From Algoriphagus sp. TR-M9 (GTDB lineage: Bacteria; Bacteroidota; Bacteroidia; Cytophagales; Cyclobacteriaceae), in the NCBI RefSeq assembly GCF_027594545.1, contig NZ_CP115160.1:3047001-3111000 (forward strand): 64,000 nt of DNA. The letters are read 5' to 3'. The position numbers were made by a program, and so were the translations under genes. The notes beneath the pieces are model-generated. The model had not been told where the DNA came from. It saw only the letters and a list, made by a program, of their open reading frames with translations, and ran no database searches. Shown here in pieces: positions 51,044 to 59,598 of this stretch (position 1 is its first letter; the number at the start of each line of letters is the position of its first letter).

Positions 51044-51523
51044 ATGAGAAAAATAGATGCATTGTTCCAAGAGTACGGCATGAGCCACCAAAACTCCACT
51101 AACAAAATGATTCATTGGGTATGTGTACCGGCTATATTCTTTAGCATCGTGGGACTGATCTTCAGTATCCCGGCGGAGCCCTTGGTAGAGTTAATGCCCT
51201 TCCTTGGAAACTTTGCAAATTGGGCCACAGTCACCCTATTTTTGGTATTGATCTACTACCTCACACTTTCTATGCCCATCACTTTGGGTATGCTCTTTTT
51301 CTCAGCCATGTGCCTGGCTTTGGCGAATTTCATCCAGCTGATTTTCCCTGGGAAACTTTGGCTGATTTCGCTGGCCATATTTATCATTTCTTGGTTTTTG
51401 CAGTTTTATGGACATAAAATAGAAGGCAAAAAGCCTACTTTTTTGCGGGATCTACAATTCCTTTTGATAGGGCCTGCATGGCTCATGCATTTTATTTACC
51501 GCAGGTTAGGGCTATCCTATTGA
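51044..51523 (+). CDS. DUF962/Mpo1-like membrane protein
   Basis: A 159-residue membrane protein of the DUF962 (Mpo1) family with about four hydrophobic helices. In yeast Mpo1 is an iron-dependent dioxygenase that shortens 2-hydroxy fatty acids from phytosphingosine. The conserved His residues are present: His15 and His24 (SHQNSTNKMIHW), His124 (FYGHKIEGKKPTF) and His149. The same family is widespread in bacteria, where the substrate has not been shown. Its tail overlaps the patatin-like gene by seven bases. A link to sphingolipid or hydroxy-fatty-acid metabolism is inference. Confidence 0.88.
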   Translation: MRKIDALFQEYGMSHQNSTNKMIHWVCVPAIFFSIVGLIFSIPAEPLVELMPFLGNFANWATVTLFLVLIYYLTLSMPITLGMLFFSAMCLALANFIQLIFPGKLWLISLAIFIISWFLQFYGHKIEGKKPTFLRDLQFLLIGPAWLMHFIYRRLGLSY

Positions 51524-53808
51524 GCGCTTTGCGTGCTAGTCGAATCTGAACTAGGCAAAGGAAACAGTTCTTCCAGCCGCTGTAGCGCAGCTTGGTTTTT
51601 CAGCGTAAACATACTTTCCAATATCGATTTCTTTTCCCTTGCTGTCAATCTCCAGTTGAGGGAAGCCCTTTGCATGGTTTCTTGACTCTCAGTGAGCTTT
51701 TCCACCTGTACTTTTTCCGGAGCATATTCAAACTCCACGCGCTCCAAATCAAAAAGCATGGACTCTGCCATATAATTGAAAAGCACCTCGTTCTGAATTG
51801 TCTGAATATTATCCCAGTTACGATAAATATTCCGCAGGGGTGTAAACACCTTCTCAAAAATCCGGGGTGGCATACTCGGAGAGATTTCAGTGGCCTTTTC
51901 AGAGTCTCGGATAGTGACCAGCACCACCCCATCCGTGTTTTCCCGGATCCAATCCTGAAACACATACATAAACCTCAATGCATCCTGAACGCCGAAATTG
52001 TCAGAAATACCGGTATCCATGGTCTCCATGACCGGGTCTGAAGGAAGCTGAATAGTGGGAGTGACAAATGGAAAAGTCGCGCTCATCCTCAGGGCTGAAA
52101 GGAAGCGCAGGTTTTCGGAATCCTGTTCATGGAAAAATCGCAGGAAATCTATGGTTTGTTTTTTCTCATCCTTACCCGATTTACCCTGCATAGAAGTCCC
52201 AAAAAAAGACATAGAGTGCGGAGATATCACCAGTTTCCTTCCATCATTGGTAATCAAAGTAGTCACAGGAAGCAAAGGAATAGCCCCTGCATATTCAGGC
52301 TTACGATAGGCGGACAGGGGTTTATCCAAGATGCCCTCTGTATTTTCATTCAATTGATTTTCAAAAGCATATCCCCTGTCTTTCAGGTAATCTCTGCCAT
52401 TGTAGTGGAAATGCTGGGTTCTAATCAATAGGTCGTTCACCAGCAGCGTGAAAATAATAGGGTTGAGATTATCTGCTGAGATCTGGTCCAGATATTTGGC
52501 ATCCATTGGATTCACAGCACTATCGGTGAGTGACCTGAGGTAAATTTCACGAAAAATCGCCTGCCCCAAAACACCTCCAGAGGCACCCGTAAACAACTCT
52601 GTATGCTTGATCACCTCCGCATCATTGATAGCATAGATGCTTTGCAGCACTTTAAGAGTCCACAACGATGCCCGCTGCCCCCCTCCACTCGCGGCCACCA
52701 TGACCAGTTTCGGATTACTTGCTTCAGAAAACTTAGCCCGCCAATTTTCCAATATTTCAACAACATTTGCCTTGTCTGCTTCCACAATTTCAGGAGTCAG
52801 CAAAGAGTCCATTTGATCCAAACTGTATTTTGCGGCGGGAACACTATAGTCTAGCCCGAAAGCCGCATGAGGACGATTGAAAAAGCTAAAATTGCTGAAG
52901 TAATTCAACAGTACTAAAAAAGCGATCACCGCAAAGGTCGCCCATCGCCTTAACCAAAAACTCAAAGCTCCTACCAGCATGATGAGAATCGCCAGTAGCA
53001 AAGTGGAGCTCATGGCTGCCGGCAGCTGCAGGTAGGGATTCTCTTTGAAAAAACCGAGAAACAACACGAACAAGATCAGAAAAACCTGAATTAGAAATAA
53101 ATTGAGATGATTCTGATCAAAAACTCTCAGCAGCTTAGTCCCCTCAAATCTTGAAATATCAGGACGTACTTTTTCTGGTTTTAAATGGATATTCAGGTAA
53201 TAAAGGACTTTATATTTCTGAGTTTTCAGCTCTTTATATTGGCTGATCACATTGGCTCTGGTCAGTCTTGCTTTGCGCAGCTGCTTATCCACGGTACCTG
53301 CAAAGAGTATGAAAAAGTCCTTGTTAGTGAAAGCGAAATAAGCAAATATGATGGAGAAACTCAGGATGCTTCCCCCTAAGAAACCCAGAAAATAATACCA
53401 CACCAGCCAATTATCCGGAAGGTCATTTTGTAGCTGAAAACTTACGAATCGGATGACATAGATCGTGTAAAAAGCTAAAGGAATCGCTGCGTTATTGATA
53501 CAGTAATGGATAAATGGCTTGTTCACCACCGCCAAAAATGGAAAGTGCTTCCCATCCATAATATAGGTGGACATATGAAAAGCCATAGTCAGCACGGCCA
53601 AGCCCACTCCCATCAGAAAAAAACTGCCCCAAGAAACTTGATGGAGGTACTCCGGATCCAAAAAAAGAAAAGGAATGCCGAGCATCACCCCAAATAGTTC
53701 CAGAACAACTCCAGCGAGAACGACCCAAATCAAAACCAAACCTAGATTTTTCTTCAGGTGAAGTAATAGTAGTTGAACTGGGAAACTGTACCAGATTTTA
53801 GTCCACAT
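51517..53808 (-). CDS. Membrane-anchored patatin-like phospholipase
   Basis: A 763-residue protein. Residues 20-310 contain about eight hydrophobic helices, and a patatin-type lipase domain follows. The oxyanion loop is SGGGQRA (374-380), the nucleophile Ser410 in GASGG, and the catalytic Asp598 in MDTGISDNFG. An inserted region (about 460-560) separates Ser and Asp, larger than in minimal patatins. The substrate is presumably a membrane phospholipid. It converges on the DUF962 gene with a seven-base overlap. Upstream, a perfect TGGCAC/GTGCCA dyad lies 30 bases before the start. Confidence 0.87.
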   Translation of the reverse strand: MWTKIWYSFPVQLLLLHLKKNLGLVLIWVVLAGVVLELFGVMLGIPFLFLDPEYLHQVSWGSFFLMGVGLAVLTMAFHMSTYIMDGKHFPFLAVVNKPFIHYCINNAAIPLAFYTIYVIRFVSFQLQNDLPDNWLVWYYFLGFLGGSILSFSIIFAYFAFTNKDFFILFAGTVDKQLRKARLTRANVISQYKELKTQKYKVLYYLNIHLKPEKVRPDISRFEGTKLLRVFDQNHLNLFLIQVFLILFVLFLGFFKENPYLQLPAAMSSTLLLAILIMLVGALSFWLRRWATFAVIAFLVLLNYFSNFSFFNRPHAAFGLDYSVPAAKYSLDQMDSLLTPEIVEADKANVVEILENWRAKFSEASNPKLVMVAASGGGQRASLWTLKVLQSIYAINDAEVIKHTELFTGASGGVLGQAIFREIYLRSLTDSAVNPMDAKYLDQISADNLNPIIFTLLVNDLLIRTQHFHYNGRDYLKDRGYAFENQLNENTEGILDKPLSAYRKPEYAGAIPLLPVTTLITNDGRKLVISPHSMSFFGTSMQGKSGKDEKKQTIDFLRFFHEQDSENLRFLSALRMSATFPFVTPTIQLPSDPVMETMDTGISDNFGVQDALRFMYVFQDWIRENTDGVVLVTIRDSEKATEISPSMPPRIFEKVFTPLRNIYRNWDNIQTIQNEVLFNYMAESMLFDLERVEFEYAPEKVQVEKLTESQETMQRASLNWRLTAREKKSILESMFTLKNQAALQRLEELFPLPSSDSTSTQSAQ

Positions 53809-53837
53809 GGGATAACTTTTGGGGTAATTTACATTTT

Positions 53838-53854
53838 TGGCACTTCCTGTGCCA
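53838..53854. repeat. Perfect dyad TGGCAC-N5-GTGCCA in the patatin gene leader
   Basis: TGGCAC (53838-53843), TTCCT, then GTGCCA (53849-53854), centred about 38 bases before the start codon of the patatin-like gene. It could be an operator or a small hairpin in the 5' leader. No T tract follows on either strand, so it is not a terminator. Confidence 0.45.
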
Positions 53855-53977
53855 GATATCTATCAGCAATATACAAGTCTAAATTCTTCTAAAAACAGCA
53901 CCAAATCAATCCAATTGATAATCAATCTCTTACTTCAAAGATTAAAGATTCCTTCCGCTGTTTGCCATTTAATGTCC

Positions 53978-54007
53978 TTGTCCTTCAGCAGATATATTTT
54001 ACCTTCG
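53978..54007 (+). promoter_or_regulatory. Bacteroidota-type promoter of the DUF4494 gene (variant -7 TACCTTCG)
   Basis: TTG (53978-53980), a 19-base spacer and TACCTTCG (54000-54007), one base off TAnnTTTG, lie 20 bases before ATG 54028. This also argues against an in-frame start at 53962, which would lie upstream of the transcript. Confidence 0.65.
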
Positions 54008-54027
54008 GCACTCAAACTTCAAGAGAT

Positions 54028-54525
54028 ATGAGAACCTGGTTTTTGTGCAAAGTCAAATACGCTAAAGAAAACGAACAAGGATTGCTGAAGAACATTTCTG
54101 AGCAATATCTGGTAGATGCAGTTTCATTCACCGAGGCGGAAGCCATTTTGTTTGATAGACTCGCCTCCCAGATTCGTGGAGATTTCCAAGTAACAAGCCT
54201 TAGCAAAAGTAATATCGTAGATGTGTTCTTTTATGAAGATGCAGATATTTGGTACAAATGTAAGATTTCATACATGGTAGCAGATGGTGAAAGTGGTAAG
54301 GAAAAAAAGGTGACCCAGTACATGATAGTAACCGCGGCTGATGCTAAGGAGGCTTATGACCGAATTCAGGAAAGTCTGAGCAACATGCTGGTCAGCTTCA
54401 GAGTACCGGATATCGTGGAGAGCCCTATCGTAGAGGTGTTCCCATATGAACGGGACGAAGTCGCCGATCAACTACCTGAGGGGAATTTCAGACCTGTCTC
54501 TGAAGTGAATCAGGAAAACGAATAA
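54028..54525 (+). CDS. DUF4494 family protein
   Basis: A 165-residue soluble protein matching DUF4494, a small Bacteroidota family of unknown function. It begins MRTWFLCKVKYAKENEQG, carries FTEAEAILFDRLASQIRGDFQV near residue 35-55 and has an alternating alpha/beta pattern, ending in an acidic tail. No catalytic motif is seen. I chose ATG 54028 because the promoter ends at 54007 and the family starts here. The gene is closed by a strong terminator. Confidence 0.9.
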   Translation: MRTWFLCKVKYAKENEQGLLKNISEQYLVDAVSFTEAEAILFDRLASQIRGDFQVTSLSKSNIVDVFFYEDADIWYKCKISYMVADGESGKEKKVTQYMIVTAADAKEAYDRIQESLSNMLVSFRVPDIVESPIVEVFPYERDEVADQLPEGNFRPVSEVNQENE

Positions 54526-54530
54526 AAATC

Positions 54531-54556
54531 AAAGGCCGCGATTTGCGGCCTTTTTT
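54531..54556 (+). terminator. Rho-independent terminator after the DUF4494 gene
   Basis: AAAGGCCGC (54531-54539) and GCGGCCTTT (54545-54553) form a perfect 9-base stem with a five-base loop, followed by T to 54556. On the minus strand a T-rich tract also follows, so it may serve the converging DUF6515 gene as well. Confidence 0.9.
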
Positions 54557-54578
54557 ATTCTTGATGTTCTTATTCTGA

Positions 54579-55586
54579 TTATTCATCTACAGGCTCTACC
54601 TGCACGATTTCATATTTATCTACTCCATCTTCCTGAACAGGCATATAGTACGTGTCCCCGTATTTCACATAAGTCTGATCCCCTACTTTTACCTCTTCAG
54701 CACCTTCGGGTAAATTATCTACAACTGCACCTGCCGGAGGTGGGACTACCGTATATTCTCCATTTTCTTTTTCATAAAAAGTGCCCCCATAATAGTAGTT
54801 GTTCACTGTATTGGATACCTCCACAGTTTCTGCTTCTTTAGGAATAACGTTAACAGTAGCTCCCTGTGGCGCTTCTACTACTACATATCCATCGTCATGT
54901 TCTTCATAGAAAACCCCTTCGTCATAATGATATTTTTGGTTTTCAACTGAAACTATAATCGCAGTAGTGGCCAGAGTGGCTACAAAAAAGCCCCAAGGGT
55001 GCCACATAGGCCCCCAATAGAAAGGTCTGTAAGGATGGTAGTAATACGGCCTGAACCAAGAAAAACCGAACCCTCCCCAAACCACAGGTGGACGGGGGTA
55101 AGGTCTATAGGGAGGTCTGTAGGCTACATTTCTATTATTCCTCACATTGATATTGTTCCTATTATTGACATTGATGTTTACATCACGGCTATTATCAATG
55201 TTTACCCGGTTTCCTACATTAGTATTGTTACCAATTTTGTTCCCAGAGTTATTACCCACCTTATTGCCTTTGATGTTATTGACCCGGCTATTGTTGTTTT
55301 TAACATTAGTCGCTCGGCTAGATCCTCCATTAATAGTAGCCCGGGAACTGGAATTAGTAGGCTTACTGATCTGTCTGGAATTACTCGAGGAGCGGTTACT
55401 CGACGCCGGTCGGCTGGTAGCTCGGGAAGGAGTTCGCGATGGTGCTTTTCTGGTAGTAGTAGGCCTGGCACCACCTCTGCCTGCAGCAGCTCCCCTCATC
55501 CGTTGTGCTTCAGCTAGATCAGGTAAGCTGAGCATTGCTATTACCCCTAAAGCTATAATCCAAATTCTTGTTTTGCTAGTTTTCAT
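54579..55586 (-). CDS. Secreted DUF6515-type protein with Arg/Ser- and Asn-rich region
   Basis: A 335-residue secreted protein with three zones. A signal peptide (residues 1-27) leads into a low-complexity part: first Arg/Ser/Thr-rich (about 30-85), then strongly Asn-rich (about 85-150). A Pro/Tyr/Trp-rich segment with a hydrophobic helix (WGFFVATLATTAIIVSV) follows. The C-terminal part has three related units with Tyr at fixed places (GVFYEEHDDGYVVVEAPQGA, GGTFYEKENGEYTVVPPPAGA, KYGDTYYMPV), typical of DUF6515 repeats. It lies 17 bases downstream of the LolA-like gene. Function unknown. Confidence 0.83.
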   Translation of the reverse strand: MKTSKTRIWIIALGVIAMLSLPDLAEAQRMRGAAAGRGGARPTTTRKAPSRTPSRATSRPASSNRSSSNSRQISKPTNSSSRATINGGSSRATNVKNNNSRVNNIKGNKVGNNSGNKIGNNTNVGNRVNIDNSRDVNINVNNRNNINVRNNRNVAYRPPYRPYPRPPVVWGGFGFSWFRPYYYHPYRPFYWGPMWHPWGFFVATLATTAIIVSVENQKYHYDEGVFYEEHDDGYVVVEAPQGATVNVIPKEAETVEVSNTVNNYYYGGTFYEKENGEYTVVPPPAGAVVDNLPEGAEEVKVGDQTYVKYGDTYYMPVQEDGVDKYEIVQVEPVDE

Positions 55587-55603
55587 ACTTCTTAATTAAA
55601 AGT

Positions 55604-56335
55604 TTAATCCTTTGAAATCCACGTGATCTGCTCTGCACCTGGAGGCGGCAAAAATTCAAACATGGACGCTGGGTATTCCATATTTAATTCCCAATCGTTG
55701 AAATCAGTCTCAAACTGATGTGATGAACCTTCCTCTAGGTAGGTGATCAGGGTTTTGATAGGCAAGTAATAACCATCATCAGAAATCCATAGCTGGAAAG
55801 TCGCAAATTCATTGGCAGCACCTATATGAAACACGCGCTCGCCTGCTATATGTGTCACCCCTAAAAATTCTATGTAATCCATTTCAGCAGCAAAATCTGT
55901 CGAAAAGGTAGGATAAAACATATCCGCCAGGGTCAACTCTATCCCAAACTCGGTGTATAACCAATCGATGGTCTCGATTAGATTATCAGGCGCATCTGCT
56001 ATGGTGTAGATATTATTTCGAAACGAATAATAGGATACTTGGGAGCCATTATAGGTATAAAGATCATCCTTCTGCTCTCCCGTAGCCCTCACCAAAAACT
56101 TATTTGGCCCCACCAATTTCACCTTGCTGGAACCAAATTCCTTGATGTAAAAGTCCTCGGCATACACCACGTCCTTAGAGACATTAGTGGTAAAGCCTAT
56201 AGACTTCATCTCTCCAAACATTCCGCTCATTTTATCCAAAATCATCAATGCCGTGGAGTCCAGCTTTGATTCCTGAGCGTGTACCAATTGGCCCATTGTA
56301 ATAAAAAGAAGGCCTAAACAAATTTTCTTAAGCAT
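55604..56335 (-). CDS. DUF2092/LolA-like periplasmic protein
   Basis: A 243-residue secreted protein: signal peptide to about residue 20 (ending VHAQ), then a LolA/LolB-like beta half-barrel of the DUF2092 kind (LVRATGEQKDDLYTYNGSQVSYYSFRNNIYTI, then FQLWISDDGYYLPIKTLITY). This fold carries hydrophobic ligands or lipoprotein tails in known members. I used ATG 56335 because it begins the signal peptide directly; a TTG at 56344 is a weaker option. It is the first gene of a pair with the DUF6515 gene 17 bases downstream. Confidence 0.85.
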   Translation of the reverse strand: MLKKICLGLLFITMGQLVHAQESKLDSTALMILDKMSGMFGEMKSIGFTTNVSKDVVYAEDFYIKEFGSSKVKLVGPNKFLVRATGEQKDDLYTYNGSQVSYYSFRNNIYTIADAPDNLIETIDWLYTEFGIELTLADMFYPTFSTDFAAEMDYIEFLGVTHIAGERVFHIGAANEFATFQLWISDDGYYLPIKTLITYLEEGSSHQFETDFNDWELNMEYPASMFEFLPPPGAEQITWISKD

Positions 56336-56623
56336 AAATACCAATTAATATTATAGAAAAACTCTGTTTAAATATACCAAAACATTTTTAGCTCGGCAGT
56401 CCTGTTTGGCTAGAAATTACCAAACTTTATCTGGGATAAATTCCATTTGACTCTACTTCATAGGCCATTTAACTACTAGATCATTATCCCAAGGCTGGAT
56501 CTAACCCCCTATTTCCGTCCTTGATTTTTATCAACGAATTGCATTACACATATAATTACAAGCTTTTTAAATAAATTTTTATGTATTTTGACAAACAATA
56601 AGCGATCGACCTATTTATTAATA

Positions 56624-57688
56624 ATGAACGACTGGAAGGAAATCCAAGCACTAAGCCACTTGGCAGTAGTATCTGAATACTTTCTGCAAGTCACCCTAGA
56701 CAAAACCGGCAGAGTCATCACTTCTGATTCAGGAATTGGGCCTGTTCCCACATTTTTTGACAACAAAGAAAAACCAATCTTTTTCGCAGATTGCTTCCTG
56801 GCGTCCAATTGGGCCAAATACGAAACTCAGCGATTGAAAGCTTGGAGAAACTCTCACCAATCCTTCACTCTAGAGCTACAGAAGATCGTTCATCCTGAGG
56901 GAGGTATAGTCAATACCAAATGGGAGTTTTTCTTTATCTCAGAAGATTTCGGCACCTGCCTGGGAATAGGTCATCCTCTAGTGGAAAACAAACCCTATGA
57001 TATAGGATTGGGTGATTTTTTTGACAGTGCAAGTGGAGACAAGGAATTGCTCGACCATATTCTAGAGGATAAACTCTTAGGGTTCTGGGAATTTGACCTG
57101 GAGAAAAAAACAGATTTTATCTCACAGGGACTCGGGCACATGTTGGGATATACGCAGGAAGAGCTGAAAACCTCCGCTAGCATCTCTTGGCAGGACCACA
57201 TTATCTCTGAAGATTACAATGCACTGATCCATGACCTCACCACGCATTTTCAAACCACCGGAAATATCCCTTTCAAGCGTGAGTTTCGAATGCGTCCAAA
57301 AACCAATCAAGTCATTTGGGTATTGGGTTTTGGCAAAACTATAGAATGGTCTGACTCAGGGCTTCCCAGGAAAGTGGTGGGTTGTTTGGTAGATATTTCC
57401 GAACGGAAAAAGCAAGAAATCTGGCTGAAAGAGCATCACTACTTCCTGAAAGAACTTGCTCATGAGCAGTCGCATTCCCTAAGAGCTCGGGTAGCCAATA
57501 TTTTGGGAATTCTGGAAATAATGGAAGCCGAACCGCAAAACGATGAAACTAACCGACTCATGCAACTGATTAAAAATGAGTCAAAACTCCTAGATCAAGC
57601 ATTAAAGAAAAGCATCAAACAATCCGTCAAAAAGAATAAGGACTTACCTGATTTCTCACCTGATGAAGACCAGCATAGCCTCTCTTAG
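56624..57688 (+). CDS. Two-PAS-domain sensory protein with a HisKA-like helix and no ATPase domain
   Basis: A 354-residue cytosolic sensor. The N-terminal PAS-like domain (about residues 10-120) is followed by a PAS_3-type domain (about 160-265: FWEFDLEKKTDFISQGLGHMLGY, VVGCLVDISERKKQ). Then comes a helix pair with LAHEQSHSLRARVANILGIL, resembling the His-containing dimerisation helix of Bacteroidota hybrid kinases, but no HATPase follows. It therefore cannot autophosphorylate by itself. I placed the start at ATG 56624; a TTG at 56588 is possible. Ligand and partner are unknown. Confidence 0.82.
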   Translation: MNDWKEIQALSHLAVVSEYFLQVTLDKTGRVITSDSGIGPVPTFFDNKEKPIFFADCFLASNWAKYETQRLKAWRNSHQSFTLELQKIVHPEGGIVNTKWEFFFISEDFGTCLGIGHPLVENKPYDIGLGDFFDSASGDKELLDHILEDKLLGFWEFDLEKKTDFISQGLGHMLGYTQEELKTSASISWQDHIISEDYNALIHDLTTHFQTTGNIPFKREFRMRPKTNQVIWVLGFGKTIEWSDSGLPRKVVGCLVDISERKKQEIWLKEHHYFLKELAHEQSHSLRARVANILGILEIMEAEPQNDETNRLMQLIKNESKLLDQALKKSIKQSVKKNKDLPDFSPDEDQHSLS

Positions 57689-57739
57689 CATAGCTATTTC
57701 ACATTTCTATATTCCTCAATTTCCATTTTGCTTTCAGAT

Positions 57740-57773
57740 AGCCCCAAATCACTTTGGGGCTCATGCTTTTTTT
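57740..57773 (+). terminator. Probable terminator between the PAS gene and the SDR gene
   Basis: AGCCCCAAA (57740-57748) and TTTGGGGCT (57753-57761) pair perfectly with a four-base loop. Seven T follow at 57767-57773, five bases after the stem instead of directly, so efficiency on the plus strand is uncertain. Confidence 0.5.
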
Positions 57774-58633
57774 CCTCTTGAGGCTTCCATCATGTCCCAC
57801 ATTTCCTCTGGAATCTGATCCAGGTTATTGAATTCCCCAGCTCCTTTCAGCCATTCCCCTCCATCTATGGTCATCACTTCTCCGTTGACAAATGAGGAAA
57901 AATCAGAAACCAAATAGGCCGCAAGATTTGCCAGCTCCGGATGTTTCCCCACTCTACCTACTGGGACTTTCTTTGCCGGGTCAAATTTCTTTACCAAATC
58001 CCCGGGCAATAGCCTACTCCATGCTCCCTCTGTCGGAAACGGCCCCGGGGCAATTGCATTGGAGCGAATACCATACTTGGCCCATTCCACGGCTAGTGAC
58101 CTAGTCAAAGCCAATACTCCTGCTTTGGCAGCTGCAGACGGCACCACATAACCCGAACCCGTCCAGGCATAAGTAGTGACTATATTTAAAAACACCCCTG
58201 CCTGCTTCTGCGCTATCCAGTGCTTGCCTGCTGTAAGTGTCATCTGTGAGGTACCTTTCAATACGATGTCCAATACCGTATTGAAAGCATTGGTGGATAA
58301 GCGCTCAGTTGGACTTATGAAATTTCCAGCTGCATTATTCAAAACCACATCTATCTTGCCCAATGCTTCTATAGCCGCTCTCCACATGGCCTCCACTTCT
58401 TCGATTTCACGCACGTCACAGGCCAGCGGAATCACTTTTCCGCCTTTAGCGCCCATCATTTCCTCAGCTGTCTGCTTCAGTACATCAAGTTTTCTGGAAG
58501 TAATCACGAGGTTTGCGCCCAACTCCAAAAAATACTCTCCCATGGATCGACCAAGACCAGTACCTCCACCGGTAATCAATATATTTTTGCCCTTCAAAGC
58601 ATTCTCCTTAAACATCCCTTCTGCTAAAATCAT
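57761..58633 (-). CDS. 2,4-dienoyl-CoA reductase-type SDR oxidoreductase
   Basis: A 290-residue Rossmann SDR. The coenzyme loop is GGGTGLG (residues 22-28) and NNAAGNF follows at 99-105. Instead of the usual YxxxK the site reads SAAAK: Ser166 and Lys170, with Tyr155 in TTYAWTGSG. The spacing Tyr155-Ser166-Lys170 equals that of human DECR1 (Tyr199, Ser210, Lys214), so a 2,4-dienoyl-CoA reductase (NADPH-dependent, for unsaturated fatty-acid oxidation) is likely. The start is ATG 58633, with Met7 as an alternative. It might act with the crotonase encoded at 9345. Confidence 0.88.
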   Translation of the reverse strand: MILAEGMFKENALKGKNILITGGGTGLGRSMGEYFLELGANLVITSRKLDVLKQTAEEMMGAKGGKVIPLACDVREIEEVEAMWRAAIEALGKIDVVLNNAAGNFISPTERLSTNAFNTVLDIVLKGTSQMTLTAGKHWIAQKQAGVFLNIVTTYAWTGSGYVVPSAAAKAGVLALTRSLAVEWAKYGIRSNAIAPGPFPTEGAWSRLLPGDLVKKFDPAKKVPVGRVGKHPELANLAAYLVSDFSSFVNGEVMTIDGGEWLKGAGEFNNLDQIPEEMWDMMEASRGKKA

Positions 58634-58732
58634 AAGTTTGTGGTTTATCGTTGTTTTCGAAGATAGCTATTTCGGCTTGGTAATTGAAGGAAGAAACAAT
58701 CTCGGCGTTTAAAAAAACATTACTCCTCGTTA

Positions 58733-59542
58733 ATGAAAAAGGTAATTTTTATACTAAGCCTTTGCCTCCCATTATTGATAGGATGCAAGGAAGATGAATC
58801 CAAGGAAATCCAAACCGACCTAACCATTGAAGCTCAGGAAATATATGGAGCCAGCAGTGCGTTAAGTGAGCCACTATTTTTCGTGTACTTCGGGTATGAA
58901 AATTATAAAAACCTTGACTCCATTCCATTGCCAGGCTGTCCAGAAATCCTCGTAGATGACAGTTTGAAACAAGTTAGGCTGAATTTCAAAGCTTCGGAAG
59001 ATTGTACCCTGTCGGAGGTTTATGTCAGGTCAGGAGAAATTATTCTAAACTATGACAGCATCTCTAATGTCCCTGACACTAAGATCACGCTGAACTACAA
59101 CTCCTATGCATACGGACCACACTCCCTTTCAGGCAGCAGGACTTTTGAACTCGATGAGGACTCCGTTTCCCATGAAAAATTTGAAAATCTACTGGTGAAT
59201 TATGGATCTGATGTATCCTCAGAAATCTCTGGAGAATACAACCATACTTTAATTATTACCGATGAAGAATTAAGCCAAATTTCCTCCTTAGGACAGATAA
59301 AAGGCAGAAATCCTGCAGGCAGAAAAATAGAAATCAACCTCATTTCACCCAAGATCCAAAGTAAATCCTGCTTCAGCCAAAACCTCATGCTTCCATCTGG
59401 GGGGAAGGAAAGCTGGCTGGTACAGCGAGGGGAAAGCACCACTGCCTCCTACGCCGTCACCTATGATCCTGTCAGCACTTGTGATTCCAATGTATTCGCC
59501 GTATTACCCGATGGCAAAACATTGCTATTGAATCCCGAATGA
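58733..59542 (+). CDS. Hypothetical lipoprotein, family not recognised
   Basis: A 269-residue protein with a clear lipoprotein signal (LPLLIGC18 lipobox) and an acidic linker (KEDESKEIQ). The body is rich in Asp, Glu, Ser and Asn and looks mostly beta, with four scattered cysteines (CPEILV, EDCTL, SCFSQN, TCDSN) that could form two disulphides. I recognise no domain. It is divergent from the SDR gene, with about 100 bases between, and converges on ahcY. Envelope location is supported; function is unknown. Confidence 0.7.
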   Translation: MKKVIFILSLCLPLLIGCKEDESKEIQTDLTIEAQEIYGASSALSEPLFFVYFGYENYKNLDSIPLPGCPEILVDDSLKQVRLNFKASEDCTLSEVYVRSGEIILNYDSISNVPDTKITLNYNSYAYGPHSLSGSRTFELDEDSVSHEKFENLLVNYGSDVSSEISGEYNHTLIITDEELSQISSLGQIKGRNPAGRKIEINLISPKIQSKSCFSQNLMLPSGGKESWLVQRGESTTASYAVTYDPVSTCDSNVFAVLPDGKTLLLNPE

Positions 59543-59548
59543 GTCAAC

Positions 59549-59577
59549 AAAAAAGCCCCAGAAAATTCTGAGGCTTT
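59549..59577 (-). terminator. Rho-independent terminator of ahcY
   Basis: On the minus strand AAAGCCTCAGAA pairs with TTCTGGGGCTTT with one mismatch, and a T6 run (59554-59549) follows. It lies 22 bases beyond the ahcY stop. Confidence 0.75.
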
Positions 59578-59598
59578 AAGGTAGAAAATCAATATAGC

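Noticed and set aside
55147..55599. Open frame of 150 codons on the plus strand opposite the DUF6515 gene
   Set aside because: It arises from the low-complexity Asn/Arg/Ser-rich region read backwards, giving a Leu-rich chain without other support.
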